Shown here: positions 47,871-62,937 of the stretch, piece by piece | How the letters are laid out: every line of letters starts with the position of its first letter | How positions within the stretch are numbered: position 1 is the first letter of the stretch | From: Adiantum capillus-veneris | Taxonomy: Eukaryota > Streptophyta > Polypodiopsida > Polypodiales > Pteridaceae | Reading direction: 5' to 3' | Assembly: GCA_014529385.2 (NCBI GenBank) | Contig: CM043963.1 | Location: 102,156,412 to 102,220,411 of the forward strand | Length of the DNA stretch: 64,000 nucleotides | The notes under the pieces: generated by a model | What the model was told of the DNA's origin: nothing | The model's database searches: none | Seen by the model: only the letters and a program-made list of their open reading frames with translations | Program-made: the position numbers and the translations under genes

Positions 47871-48750
47871 CTGCCTCCAGACTCTACCATTGCTTTGTCC
47901 AACACCATTCCTGGGTCTTTATTCACCTCCTGGATGATTTGCAAACCTCCCCCAACCTCGATTATTTCCCACATTACCTAGCATGTTTAGGCTGATATTC
48001 TTCATTAAATCTACCACTTGCCTCATGTCTTGCCTTAGCCCATCATCTTGCACTGCTGTAGTGACCACTACTGGCATAACTTGAGGAATAACAAAAACCG
48101 CTAGGTCATGATAAACCCCTGGCATGCAACCTTGCAAAGAATCCATAGGCTGAAACTCAGACCTCCTGGACAAAGACTCTACTCCTAGCTGGCTTATTCT
48201 TCTCAGCTTTCACTCTTTGTTCCTCGCTACATCTAGTGCATCTTCATATGTCCTACGCTTCTTTCACTCCACTCTCCGACGTATATTCTCCCAAAGACCA
48301 GCCAAGAATCTGTCCTTGTTCATCATGTCACGTGGAGGTACCTGTGATGCTAAGGCCTTGCACATCCACTCCTATGCCATTGAAAACTTGCGTATGTATG
48401 CATCTACTGGCTCACCTTTGCTTTGCACCAAACCTTGTACTTCTTGCCACACTTTGTCAAGATCTTCTGTCTTCATAAACTCCACTTACAATCCATGCCG
48501 TAGATTATCCCAACTTAATCTCACAGGTGGATTGGCCACACGCAACTCCTCTTCAAATGCTTTGGACCAAACTCGTGCATCACTCTTCAAACAAATCTGG
48601 AGAAGACGTAACATCTATGCCGGATCATGAATCTGATTGCCAATACTGGCAATCTCCATCTTTTTCAAAAATTCTTCCACATCTTCATCACTTCTTCCAT
48701 GAAAATCCAGATAAGAGAAAGCCATGGCTACCCAAGTTTTGATGCTTTCA
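47871..48750 (-). pseudogene. Element E Gag capsid region
   Basis: Begins near MAFSYLDFHGRSDEDVEEFL at ~48724. Gag-like blocks continue with KSDARVWSKAFEEEL, VWQEVQGLVQSKGEPVDAYI and NKDRFLAGLWENIRRRVE, similar in pattern to the element F Gag. At least five stops interrupt it. The 48751-49750 interval is untranslated leader with no gene. Confidence 0.72.
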
Positions 48751-49750
48751 AAACCCCTTCTAACATACATGCAAGAACCCAAACTTTTTATTGACTCAAT
48801 CCCCAGAAACCTCAATGGAGATCATATTTAGATAAGGACAAACATATGCACATCAAATGAGTTTTCATAGTTAATCATCGGAATTAAAATAGGCAAAGGG
48901 GATTTCAATATCTCTCTTAATCTTCTTAGCCTGAACATAAAGACTATGCGCTACTGGAAAAAAATATTCCTGGACACATTAACATTTATCTGGATTCTTT
49001 GTGAAAAATGAAAAGGAGTGAACTAAGGTCCGTTTTGATCATCCATTAAAGCCAACCATGCAGCTCCCAAGAAGGCACACCTTACTTATCCTCTGATTTT
49101 GTGAGAATTTCAGCAGCATAACAACATAAATGGCTCAAAAGACCAAAAAACCAGCCATCACAACTTGGAAAAGTTTTGGCAGAGTTTCCCCAGAAGTAGA
49201 GCAGTAAGAATCCAAAATATAGACTGTATATGTATGCATAACCTGTCAACAATAGAACCCGAGCATCAAGTAGGAATCACTAGTACATAGCCTATGGTGA
49301 GGTCACGAAAAGGGTGCTCTAGCCACCTGTATCACCAAAAGGATCTCACATTTGAGAATCCCCCTGCTCAATATAACCTCACGCTATCGACCCTCTCACG
49401 AAAGCTTATGCAAAACTCGTATAGTCAAATCTCAGAAATGACTATCTTCCAGACCAAGTCTTAGAAATGGTTGGGACTGCCAAATAAAACCAAGTATGGC
49501 TCCACAAAGGCGTACAATGGCAGTATCCACAAGTAACGTACAATACCAGACAATGTGCTCAAAGAGGCGCCAAATGATGCATGCCCACGGCAACTGCAAG
49601 TGACTTCCACTTGCCAGTGTATCACTCTACTCCAGCTACCTGTACCTGTACCTGTACCTGTAACTTGTAATCTGCAACCTGTAATCCCGAATCCCGAGTC
49701 CCGAAGCTGAAGGTACTTGAAAAAGATCCTTCATGGGGGCGCCAAATGAA

Positions 49751-49812
49751 TGTGAGTGGGATGGAAACACACACAACATCTCTATAATCAGCCAACACAC
49801 ACTCTTGGGATG

Positions 49813-49890
<78 letters not shown>

Positions 49891-50942
49891 TGAGACACCA
49901 CTCGACTTACACAACCCACCTGCCCGAGACAGGGAACACACCAATGGAGTGAGAGGAGAGAGACTATCCATTTGCCCATTCAACACAGAGAGAGAGAGAC
50001 ACACACACCCAAAACATTCAGCTCAAAAGAGGAGGATTTTTTATGTTTAGATACAATTGAGCTTCGGTCAACACCAATGGGGAAAATAGCTCACACAATA
50101 TGGATGAAATATGCCAAATACAATCACAAATTTGAACAGAGGCTTCGCTCACAGGAGAAACTTACACAACCAAAACAGCAAGAAAAAGTGAAGAATTTGA
50201 AAAAATGGACAGCGCCATTGCGTCTGGAGCAGCCAAAAATCCCAATCTACAATATCAAGGTGCTCAAATCCGACCTCGGATGAGCAGTTTATGGCCAAAA
50301 CAGGCTCCAAAAATAGCAAAAACTCAGTTACGGTTGTTCCTCCTCTTCTCTCCATGTTTTTCTGGTCTTTTTCTAGTTTCCATACTTCACTTTATCCCTT
50401 GGGCACCTTTGGCCTTTTGATTGATCTCAAACAGACCTCGAACATGACAAGAAATGGCCACATAGTGCATTTTTGTTACCTTTTTGCATCATCCGCACAC
50501 CTGGCACTCAACTTTTTCCAATAATGCATCGCACAACCACGTGAAGTGGCCCCCAAATAAAGTTCTCATGATGATCTTTTTTCATAATTATCACAAGAAA
50601 ACACCCACGTTGTGTCCGTACTCATCCACGTGCAAGTATTGACCCCATTCGGCCTCCTGATTTCACTAGAGGCCATCTGACGCACCTGCTTACCTCATGT
50701 TGTTGGCCCGTGGATAGATTCCTCGAGAAGTTTTACACGCTACCAACTCCTCATTATAATAGAAAAAACACACTAGTACTGGCGATAGTGAAAATTGATG
50801 CACTATGTACATGTTGTCCTACCTATACACATGTGGGCCCCACGTAACCAACTGGATCTGGAAAATGGGCAATTCTTTATTTGATGCACCATGCATGTGT
50901 ATGTACATATGTGCAATTACTTCTTCCAAAAAACTCCTAACA
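49751..50942 (-). repeat. 5' LTR of gypsy element E
   Basis: 1192 bp, TGTGAGTGGG to CTCCTAACA in plus orientation. It is longer than its partner mainly because of a ~72-bp (CA)n tract at 49816-49888. Confidence 0.92.
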
Positions 50943-51878
50943 ACGTAAGGCTGATGCAAGGTCAAATGCCAAGTTTCTCTTTGAGAACATTATTACAAGA
51001 TTTGGTTGTCCCTTTGAGATTGTGAGTGACAATGGCACTCATTTTATAAATGGAGTGATAAAAGAACTCACTACCAACTTCATGATAGCTTACCATAAGT
51101 CCACACCTTAGTATCCACAAGAAAATGGCCAAGCTGAGAGTACCAACAAGACCTTAATCTCTATCTTGACCAAAACGGTGGAAGCTCATCGCACAGATTG
51201 GGATTTGAAGCTGACTTTAACCCTATGGGCTTATCGTACTTCTTGCAAAGTGGCTATTAATTGTACACCATTAAAAATGGCATATGGCCAAGAAGCAGTT
51301 ATGCCATGGGAGTTTGTAATTCCTTGTTTGCACGTAGCTTCACAGAAGGTTGTGATGGTAACCCTTTAGTTGAGCGCTTATACATCCTTGAGAGGTTAGA
51401 TGAAGAAAGACAATTGGCTGTGCAAAATGCACTTGTGGAGAAAGATAGAAGGAAGAAATTGTTTGATCATCATTTAAAGAACAAAGATATCAATGTTGGT
51501 GATAAAGTCCTTATGTATGGAGTACGTAACAAAAAGAAAAAGTTGAAATATGTAGGAAAAGGACCATATAGAGTATTTGAAATCACCCCACAAGGAACCA
51601 TTCGTGTGGAGACTCTTGATGGAGTTGAAACCATCGAATTCTTCAATGGTAGAAAATTTAAAAGATATTATGATCTGTTAAGCCAAGAAGAACTACGTGC
51701 CATCCATAAAAAAAAGGTAGCCAAGGCACAAACAGAATTGAAGAAGATACAAGCTCAAGCTCAGGCTAAAGAGCGACAACAACACATAAAACGCCAACGA
51801 GAGGCCAACCTTGGAGTTACACATGCATTCCACGTTAAAATAGAGGATGATTGGTTGGACTCTGACACACCTCTATGA
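50943..51878 (+). pseudogene. Element H integrase second half
   Basis: Continues the host integrase after element E: FLFENIITRFGCPFEIVSDN with the second catalytic Asp, then QENGQAESTNKT with the Glu, then LWAYRTSCKVAINCTP. A frameshift near 51280-51310 leads to the C-terminal frame (LVERLYILERLDEERQLAVQ, KYVGKGPYRVFEIT) ending in a basic/Gln-rich tail at a TGA, 51876-51878. A TAG near 51108 is also present. Confidence 0.85.
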
Positions 51879-53050
51879 TACCCTATTGAGCTAAATAGCA
51901 CCTATGTAAAAGTGCTATATAATGCCTTATTGGACATGGGTGCTAAGTATAATCTGCTATGATATGGGGTGTGGTGTCAGTTAGGGAAGCCACCTCTATT
52001 TGAGAGTATTATCCAAATCAACGGTGTCAACAAGAAAAAAACTACGGTTTTTGGAATCTGGCACACTTCTGTCAGTAATGACAATGCGGTTGTAAGACTT
52101 TTTGGTCATGCCTGTTGGAACTATGGAGGGTAATATAAACCTAGGATGCACGTGGATGATAGCCACCAAATGCACTATTAATTGGGGGACTGGGGGTGTC
52201 ACAACGCAGAAACCAGCTCTTAGCCCTGCCACTCAAGCCATAGTCCCTGAGATATTGCCTCTTAAGGAAATAAAACCCAAAACATTGCATGTCCAAGAGG
52301 TTGAACCATATGTCCCCATGACGCAACTTTATAGAGCTTCAACTGCTATAGTTGAAATAAAGCTTGAGACACACAAGACCCATCCTAATATAACAAAGAA
52401 AACATATAAGTGGGTCCCTAAAGCTTCTTTAGCGACCATAACTAGTGCTCAAAGACAGGCTGGTAAGAGACGTCCCACTTACCCCAAGAAATGTAAAGAA
52501 ACGTTGCATTGAATTCCCAAAAAACTATTGGAAGCCCAAGGCTACTATGAAGGAAATGATCAAACTTGGGTGCCAAAATGTAAATTGTGCTCTTATCTGT
52601 CACCTGATCCATGTGAGCCCAATCCTGTAGCTCCAAAACAAATTGAAAATCGTAGAAAGGAGAAAATCATGGAATACTACACACCCGCTCCATAGCTAGT
52701 TTGGGTACCGAAAAAAGAACAATTTGTTCCACCTAGCTCAGGATCAGGGAAGTCAAATGAAGCTTCTTGCTCTTCATGTAGTTCCTATACGGAAATAGAA
52801 GCTTCCACACAACCTCCACCTACCATTGTACATATCCATACAAATAGGGAAGAGTTTGTACCTCCCGTTGTAAGTTCACCACCTACAACAACGCTGCAAA
52901 TAAAATCATGGGAGAGTACCTTACCACCCTTGCAACTAAATGAAACGCATAGGGCGGTCAAAAAATATTGGTTAAAGCCTTCACCCATAACAACTTGGAA
53001 CAATTGGTTTCAAAAGGTGACGACATCATTCCAAAAGGTATGATCTACCC
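51879..53050 (+). pseudogene. Element H extra 3' ORF with second retropepsin-like domain
   Basis: Downstream of integrase the sequence reads YNALLDMGAKYNLL (aligning with D(T/S)GA; Met in place of Thr/Ser), YGVWCQLGKPP and IIQINGVNKKKTTVFG. After a frame change it reads VMPVGTMEGNINLGCTWM, aligning with the retropepsin end signature (ILGRPWM). A proline/threonine-rich tail follows (PPTIVHIHTNREEFVPPVV) and reaches the polypurine tract. Several stops break it. Its role is unknown. Confidence 0.62.
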
Positions 53051-53760
53051 AAGGAAGGGGGGAGTGTTTGCTGACATCCATCATTCACTTGCGTCCCTCT
53101 CAACCTTCTTCCCTGACCTCTCAATCTCCCAATCTTCAAGAATGTATATATAAAGCCTTATACTCACAAAAACAAAAATAAGAAGTAAAAGAGAAAAATC
53201 CACCAAACAAAAATCTGCAAACCTACGAGCTCTATACATAGCAAAAAATCATAAAAACACAGTATGCACAAGGACACAACCCTTGTAATAGGTGCATTCT
53301 AACCATCATCTATCTGTGTGTACAGATATGGCTAGTACGCTAGAGTCATTCACTCTTGCCTTCGGTGAGAGGTACCCTCATTACTTTCACAAGTGTTTAC
53401 ATGGTCTTTCCAGTGCTTGCTTGTGACTAGGATTTAATAGGTACGCTAGCATGTGAGAGGAATTTCGAGGAGTTAGAATGGCTGATATGTCTCTTGACCA
53501 CGACTGATCCATACTTAGTAGGGATCATCTCTCCCATTGCACAAGACTACCCTTTTGACCAAGATAGGTGTCTAGTGACCTTCTTAGTAAACATTGGTAC
53601 GTCTAGTGATGAAGACAATTTACATGATTACACGGATGGCACTTATGGTCTCACAGATGATGACTTTGTTTTTCTCGACAACGAGGATAGGGGTTTAGCC
53701 TTAGGGTTCTCCCCAATCTCTACAATTCCTATTCCTTTGACTCTCTAGGGGGAGTGAAAA
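53051..53760 (+). repeat. Polypurine tract and 3' LTR start of element H
   Basis: AAGGAAGGGGGGAG (53051-53064) precedes TGTTTGCTGACATCC. A TATATATAAAGCC promoter box lies near 53145. The LTR end is not resolved. An 84-codon acidic frame at 53494-53748 has no recognised domain and may be chance. Confidence 0.6.
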
Positions 53761-54886
53761 TAATTAGGTTAGGGTTTCTTATGTTGTTTAATTGTGTTCA
53801 ATAAGGGTTGGTACCTCTTTCCACTGATGTGCCTCTGGAAGGTGGATGTTTGGTGGTGACTATTGTGCAGTTTGTAACTACATAAGGATTCCTTCGAAAG
53901 ACAATGACAGTGGATTTTTACATGATGTTACAATGGATGTTCTCCTTTATATCAGGTGTACTACTTCCTTTTATCTATGCTTTCCATAGTTACATGTTTG
54001 CATCTTGTCATTGGAGTTTCTAACAATGCATAAAATTTAAGAAGTTGTGACATTGCCAATTTAGATGCAATAATTTTTTCAATTTCTAGTACCTTGTTCT
54101 TCTCTTAGCTTTATGTAGGTATCAGGACCTTAGGCTAAACTAAGCCATTTAATTGCTGACTTTAATTCATAAATAGTCTATTAATTGTAGTAACTTTAGT
54201 AATGTTTCAGGCTATGAGAATATAGTTCTCTCTAGCTTGTTTCACCTAAGTGTGACTTGTGTTGTGAAAGTCCATGTGTTAAGCTGGTACTTGAGACCTC
54301 AAGTCTCCTGGCTAGTTTATGCTCAAGTTGGTATTTGAGACCTCAAGTCTCCCAGCTCCTGGTATTTGAGACCTCAAGTCCCCCAGCTACTTGTAGCAAC
54401 TATGATAACAACAAAAAAGAAAAAAAAAAAGAGAAAAGAGAAAGCAAATAGCACAAACTTCCTTGTATTTTATGTTGATCACACTGAAGTGGTATAAGTG
54501 ACAAGATCACTAGTCTTTAGACCCCAACGAGCATTCTTAGGGTTAACTACTCTTTAGTCGACATTTTTTAATTAACGTTGGTCAATCTAGTACTTACTTT
54601 AGCCCTAGCTCTCGTGTACTTCTCTTAGAGTCAACCTAATAGACCTTAACTCAATTACATTTTATTCAGGTACTACGCTTGTTCTAGTTGACAATGTTAC
54701 AATTCATGAATTTTTTTTGCATTTCCTAGAATATTATGTATGCATCTCACTTATTGCATGCATGTACATGCTGCCTTTGAGCTTTCACAATGTTGTTTTT
54801 CTTCTGCCTACAGGTACTCCTATCTTGGATCCCGATGCTGCACTGTTATATTCCGAGGGCGGAATCTACATCAGGAAGGGGGGGAT
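53761..54886. other. Non-coding stretch, no gene seen
   Basis: AT-rich DNA with three near-repeats of GAGACCTCAAGTC(T/C)CC around 54292-54385 and an A-rich tract at 54410-54445. No supported gene. Confidence 0.5.
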
Positions 54887-55560
54887 GTTAACCATCGGCG
54901 TCCACTTCTAGTAGTCATGGACCGGGCTTGTTGGTTCAATAGGAAAAGGGTTAGAGTGATCGCCGATGAGAGGCACACTCTAAGTAGAACATTCAAGGGT
55001 TAGTTGGCTAAGCATGGGCGCCCAAGTGTGAATGGGCAAACTTATATAAAAGTCACCTAAACCTAAAAATCACTCATTCTCTCATTTGTACAATTGAAGA
55101 GTGCTCTTGCTCCATCTCCATCTTCTTCTTCATCTCCTTGTGTGTGTATGCGTGAGAGAGAGAGAGAGAGAGAGTGATCGAGCATTGCGACGGCACAACA
55201 GCGGCGAGGTGGTTGAGCGTGGCACGACGGTAGCTCCTTCTTCTTCGCGGTGAGGAATCCTCCACGAAGGTAAGCGTAGGGCGGTGAGTGACACACCCTT
55301 GCTCTCTTGAGCTTGCTAGATTAGTCTGGTTGTATGCTTGCAGCCATTTGTGGCTCGTATACAGTGTACGGCAAGTCCCTTGCTTTGACACGTGTGACAG
55401 ATGCGCACAATGACAAAAGACTTATTGATTAAAAAAATATGATCATGTGCAACGCTAGCCACGAAATGTAAAAGAATGGCTAAACTCATTCTGCAGAACC
55501 TGTAGATGTACCCAGAAACATGAGCTTGGATCTGCACATCGCCGACAACTCGAGCCTGCA
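54872..55560 (+). repeat. Second polypurine-LTR start, element unknown
   Basis: AGGAAGGGGGGGA is followed at ~54886 by TGTTAACCATCGGCG. An ACTTATATAAAAG box lies near 55040, so this has the layout of a plus-strand 3' LTR different from that of element H. No partner copy or end is seen. Confidence 0.4.
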
Positions 55561-58687
<3,127 letters not shown>

Positions 58688-59437
58688 ATGTCTTTCGGTA
58701 TCCCAATCTCCCGCACAAGCAAGAGTTTCTTAGATGTGGCAGCTGCACCAAAGAAGGACTCCGCTGCTCGACAAGAAGCACGGATTACAGATCTAGAGGC
58801 TCAAGTTCAAGAACTCATTGAGGAGAACAAAAAGCTAAAGGAACTCTTACATAAACTTGAGGAAGGGAAAGAAGTAGAAGTAGAAGAAGAAGAAGAGAGT
58901 TTTAACGTCGTAGAGAGCCAAGCTCCTCTTGCAAAAGCACAGGAAGTCAAATCTCCCCTCGTTGAGAGTGTCATCGAAGTTCAAAAGAAAGCTCACGAGG
59001 AAGCCTATGAAAAGATTGACACCTTCAAGCCGCCCTACAAGAGTGCCGATTGCAAGAATCTCTTGCCCTCAAGGTTCGGATTGGGGGGCTCCACCCACCA
59101 TGGTGCAATGACGAAGACACCCTTCCTTCAACCTGTTCAGATCAAGCCCAAAAAAAAAATTTGGATCAACGACACGCATAGGCATGTGCCACCCAAGCAA
59201 TGTATCCTCACTTTCAACGACAAAGAGGAGCGGGTCAAGTTGCTACGCCAATCTCGACTCTTGAAGGGAATAAAGCTTTGGATCACCGAAGAATTAACCA
59301 CGACGCAACTCAAGATAAAAGCAAGAGAACTGAAGAGGATGACGAAGCCCGCACGCAAGGTAAATGGGCAGTCTATTGAGGTGGTAAAGCCATCATCCAA
59401 GAATTTTGAACTCCAAACCAGATATCTCCTCGCTTGA
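58688..59437 (+). CDS. 249-aa coiled-coil protein, possible transposon ORF1-like
   Basis: This is an intact frame from the ATG at 58688 (MSFGIPISRTSKSFLDV). Residues ~27-70 are a heptad-like coiled coil rich in E, L and K, followed by an acidic run (VEVEEEEESF). The C-terminal third contains LRQSRLLKGIKLWITEEL and ELKRMTKPARK. That pattern recalls the nucleic-acid-binding end of LINE ORF1-type proteins, but I cannot confirm homology. It sits between a long CT tract and a C24 run, and a TE-like terminus follows at ~59.77-59.83 kb, so a non-autonomous transposon origin is likely. No reverse transcriptase is nearby. Confidence 0.45.
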   Translation: MSFGIPISRTSKSFLDVAAAPKKDSAARQEARITDLEAQVQELIEENKKLKELLHKLEEGKEVEVEEEEESFNVVESQAPLAKAQEVKSPLVESVIEVQKKAHEEAYEKIDTFKPPYKSADCKNLLPSRFGLGGSTHHGAMTKTPFLQPVQIKPKKKIWINDTHRHVPPKQCILTFNDKEERVKLLRQSRLLKGIKLWITEELTTTQLKIKARELKRMTKPARKVNGQSIEVVKPSSKNFELQTRYLLA

Positions 59438-59438
59438 G

Positions 59439-59462
59439 CCCCCCCCCCCCCCCCCCCCCCCC
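59439..59462. repeat. C24 homopolymer
   Basis: A run of 24 C followed by T8, immediately after the stop codon of the coiled-coil ORF. Confidence 0.85.
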
Positions 59463-59613
59463 TTTTTTTTAGGTTTGTTATTTTCTTCCATGCTTTCGAT
59501 GGAACCTCGGTCCTTAATTGATATGTATCAAACGTCCTCGCATACTTGGAGCGATTGTTATGATTTGTTTTTGGTCCCATGGGTCATATATGATCTTCGT
59601 GGACGCTAATTTA

Positions 59614-59666
<53 letters not shown>

Positions 59667-60061
59667 TTTTCCTCACTTATGCGACGAGATCGAGGCAATC
59701 TCTCTCTCTCTCACTCTCACTCACTGTTTCGCTCAGACTACATTGCCTGAAGGCGTCGAAGTGAGGAGCTTCGGACACGTGTCCGAGGGAGGGGCCGCAA
59801 TCTCTTCCCCCATTACGATAGTATAGATATAGATAAATATCCCTTAGGAGGGGGTACACAGGTTTTTAATGTGTTATTACAATGCTAACAAGTGGGCAAG
59901 CAATTGAGAAATATTAGCATCTATTGATAGGTTTCAAAAGCATCAATCAAGACAAGTTGGCACGTTACTTCAGCCTCAATTAAAACGATCATATAACAAA
60001 TGAGACAAACACCCATCACCTCCCGTGACAAAATCACACACACTCTCTCTCTCTCTCACTC

Positions 60062-60142
<81 letters not shown>

Positions 60143-61629
60143 GAGGGACTTAAAGCTTCATCCCTGCATTGCACATGTACTTATGTATTATTCCCACCTT
60201 CAAAATTACGTGTTCCCACTTTTATTTGGCAAGCTTTGTCTTTTTGGCTTTCTAAAAGAAACCCTTAGTGTTGGGTTGGGTTAGGGAGACTTTCATGCAT
60301 GATGGAGACTTACCTTTCATTTCACATCATGTCTTTACTTTTAGTGCATGATGGAGACTTACCTTTCATTTCACATCGTGTCTTTACTCTTCTTGCACTC
60401 TATTGTTTTAGAATGCTAAAGTGAAGTTTCATCTTATATAATTTTAATAAATCTTACACAAACACACACATATATGTTTTTTGGCATGTGGAAGACCATA
60501 GGGTTCATTGTACAAGGTTGTTGCAAGACTTAGGCCGTTGGATTCTTTGGCTAGATGAGCGCCACATGGCAAGGGTCTTTGTAGAATAACTTTGTTGTCC
60601 TTTTTGTTTCCTTACATCACCTTCTTTTAGAAACAAATGTCCCTAAGGGATTCAAAAGTCTTCTGAATAGAAAGCTAAAACTTTGCAATAGAAAGCTATT
60701 CTCCAAGGCAGCATGCATGCTTGAAAATGACTTTAGAGATTAAAACATTAAACAAAATATTCATAGGAGTTTGATCTTATGATGCAGTCTTCGAGAAAGT
60801 CCTTTTTGTCTAAGCGGCAAGTTTCCTCCTTATATAAATACAAAATGGAAATACTAGTAGAAATTTTAAAATTTACAAAATATTCAAACTATTTTGTAAT
60901 ATATTTTATCGGGTTTTTTCTCCTTTTCCATCCTTTGCAACCGGCTAATCTCGATTTTCAATCGGCTTAAGCCTAAGCTCAGACACATCTTTCTCAAACA
61001 CTGAGGTATTGATAAACGATGCTTTCATTTAAGAATTTTTAAAAAAAATCACTTCACTAAAGTGTTTAATTATTTTCTATGCTTATTTGAGAGCATTAAA
61101 ATATTCTTTTGTTTTGATTTTTAATGTGTCTTTTTATTTTACTTCCTTTTTGTTTTATTTTGTTTCAAAATACTAATGTGCAATGTGCACCATTTACCTT
61201 ATTATTGGGGCTCTTTCATAATATATAAGCCATTTGTGACTAGCGAGTACCAACTAGAAGAACAAAAAAAAATGGCTTGATTGAGACTTACCTTGAATGT
61301 TATTTAAATTTTATTTGTTTTCTCTCACATAGCCTTATGTAAACCATAATGAACTTTCACATTGTTTTTTTTAAGACTCCACAAAGCCATTGTAAAAGGG
61401 TTACATTTTGGGTGCAATTGTGGACCATTGGTTAAAAATCTTGTTGATTAGTGATACATGGCAACAAACTGTCTTTTTTGGCTTTCTAAAAGAAGCCTTA
61501 GAGATTTGTTGGGTCACGATAATTTCAATGTTTTCAGTGATGATGATTGAGACTTACTTTAAATGTTATTTTGGTTTTAAAGGATTAAATGGATATTTTT
61601 ATTTCATCTTAATTCTAGTAAGTTCTATA

Positions 61630-61712
<83 letters not shown>

Positions 61713-62100
61713 CAAACTATAATAAAGAGAAGAAAAATCGGTGCAATGATGTCAAAACTTAGCTCAAAAATCTTACAAATTTTAAAAAATTTACTAGTAT
61801 ATTTGGTTTGCTTCTTTGCGAGGAGGACACTCGATCACTTAATAAAAGAGACATTCTTAATTGAATAGTGCTTCACCTTATATAATTCTATTTAAACTCA
61901 ACCTAAAGATTTTATTACTTTCTTATTGTTTTAGAAAGCCATCGTGATACTTTCACTTTTTTCTTTTGGATATCTGAAGGACAAACCCACCTCTATCGCA
62001 TGAACCAGTTTTTGCCTTTAACAAAGCATTTTTCAAGCTTTAATAAGAATGTTTTCACTAAAAATGGCCTAGTGCTTCCTAGCCTTGCCCATGTTAGGTA
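59463..62100. other. Non-coding AT-rich stretch with microsatellites
   Basis: (CT)n at 59616-59662; (CT)n then (CA)n at 60042-60134; (CA)n then (TA)n at 61633-61709. A ~53-bp unit beginning GCATGATGGAGACTTACC is tandemly doubled at ~60298-60400, and looser relatives occur near 61265 and 61545. No gene. Confidence 0.65.
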
Positions 62101-62569
62101 TGTGATGTAATTCAAGTAATCTAACCCACTTATGGTCCGTCAAGGTCTGGGGTCAGAGAGCTGAGAATCCTGGCCCTCCATCTACACTCAATTATCAGCC
62201 GTAATTTGAGCTTGGGCTGGCAGATGTATGACACATCAACAACCGAAAAATTCGGACCTTTTCTATCGAGTCACACCGAATAGTTGCGCACCTAGTCAGC
62301 GTAGAGAATATTAAGCAGTACCTGTCCCCACTTGCGATTTCTGTTCATCCAATGCCTAAGAGCCATCTCAGCACTTGTAATATGTCTAGGGGTTGCAGTC
62401 TTGCACAGCGCACACGAGCTCATGCGCCTATTCTCGATCAGTGTTGCACCTACTGTTGGCCAGTGATGTGCCTATTCACGATCAATTTTGCAGCTACTAT
62501 TGGCCACTGCTCCACCTCGTCTCTCAACAGGTAAGTGTTGGCCCCCCTTCCCCAAACCCTTGACGGTCA

Positions 62570-62685
62570 GGAATGGTCCTTGAGTGACCATTCCCTGCAA
62601 TACTGCTCCCACCAATGGCTCCCGGCCTCCGTCGATCGGCATGTGGTCACAGTATTACAAGGAATGGTCACTCAAGGACCATTCC
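62570..62685. repeat. Inverted repeat with 36-bp arms
   Basis: Arms at 62570-62605 and 62650-62685 are reverse complements with two mismatches; the outer 25 bp are perfect. The loop is 44 bp. It would form a strong hairpin in RNA or single-stranded DNA. Confidence 0.9.
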
Positions 62686-62937
62686 CTACCCCATCTTCCT
62701 TACACCATCCTTTATCACTTGAATTGTGAGATCCATAATGGGGCCCCTCACATGCTATTGTCAAGGATGCATGGGACAACCGCTATAAACCCTTTTTTCA
62801 ATTAAACCATGCTTGTTCCATGACCTCACTCACTCTAGATTTGGCCTCCATGAAGCTCATTTCCTAATTACTTCGTCAAGGTCGGAGTTGTGGGACTGAA
62901 AGGGCGGTGGTAATGCGTGTGCTAGTCTCCACCCAAA

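Larger units (their letters stand above)
43154..50942 (-). mobile_element. Complete gypsy element E, nested in element H integrase
   Basis: This minus-strand gypsy element of 7789 bp has LTRs at 43154-44286 and 49751-50942 and a 4-bp target duplication ACGT (43150-43153 and 50943-50946). Joining the flanks restores the host integrase frame ATRKA. Order on the minus strand is LTR, primer site (TGGCGCCCCCATGAAGG, ~49725-49745), ~0.9-kb leader, gag, protease, RT, integrase, polypurine tract. RNase H is deleted. LTRs differ at several percent, so it is older than element B. Confidence 0.93.
38790..53760 (+). mobile_element. Ty3/gypsy element H, 5' truncated, interrupted by element E
   Basis: This plus-strand gypsy element starts abruptly next to the transposase remnant near 38790, so it has no 5' LTR. 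Order is gag tail, retropepsin, RT, RNase H, integrase (split at 43153/50943 by element E), an extra 3' ORF with a second retropepsin-like domain, polypurine tract and 3' LTR start at 53065. The LTR end was not located; 53760 is a guess. Stops and frame changes are frequent. Confidence 0.85.
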
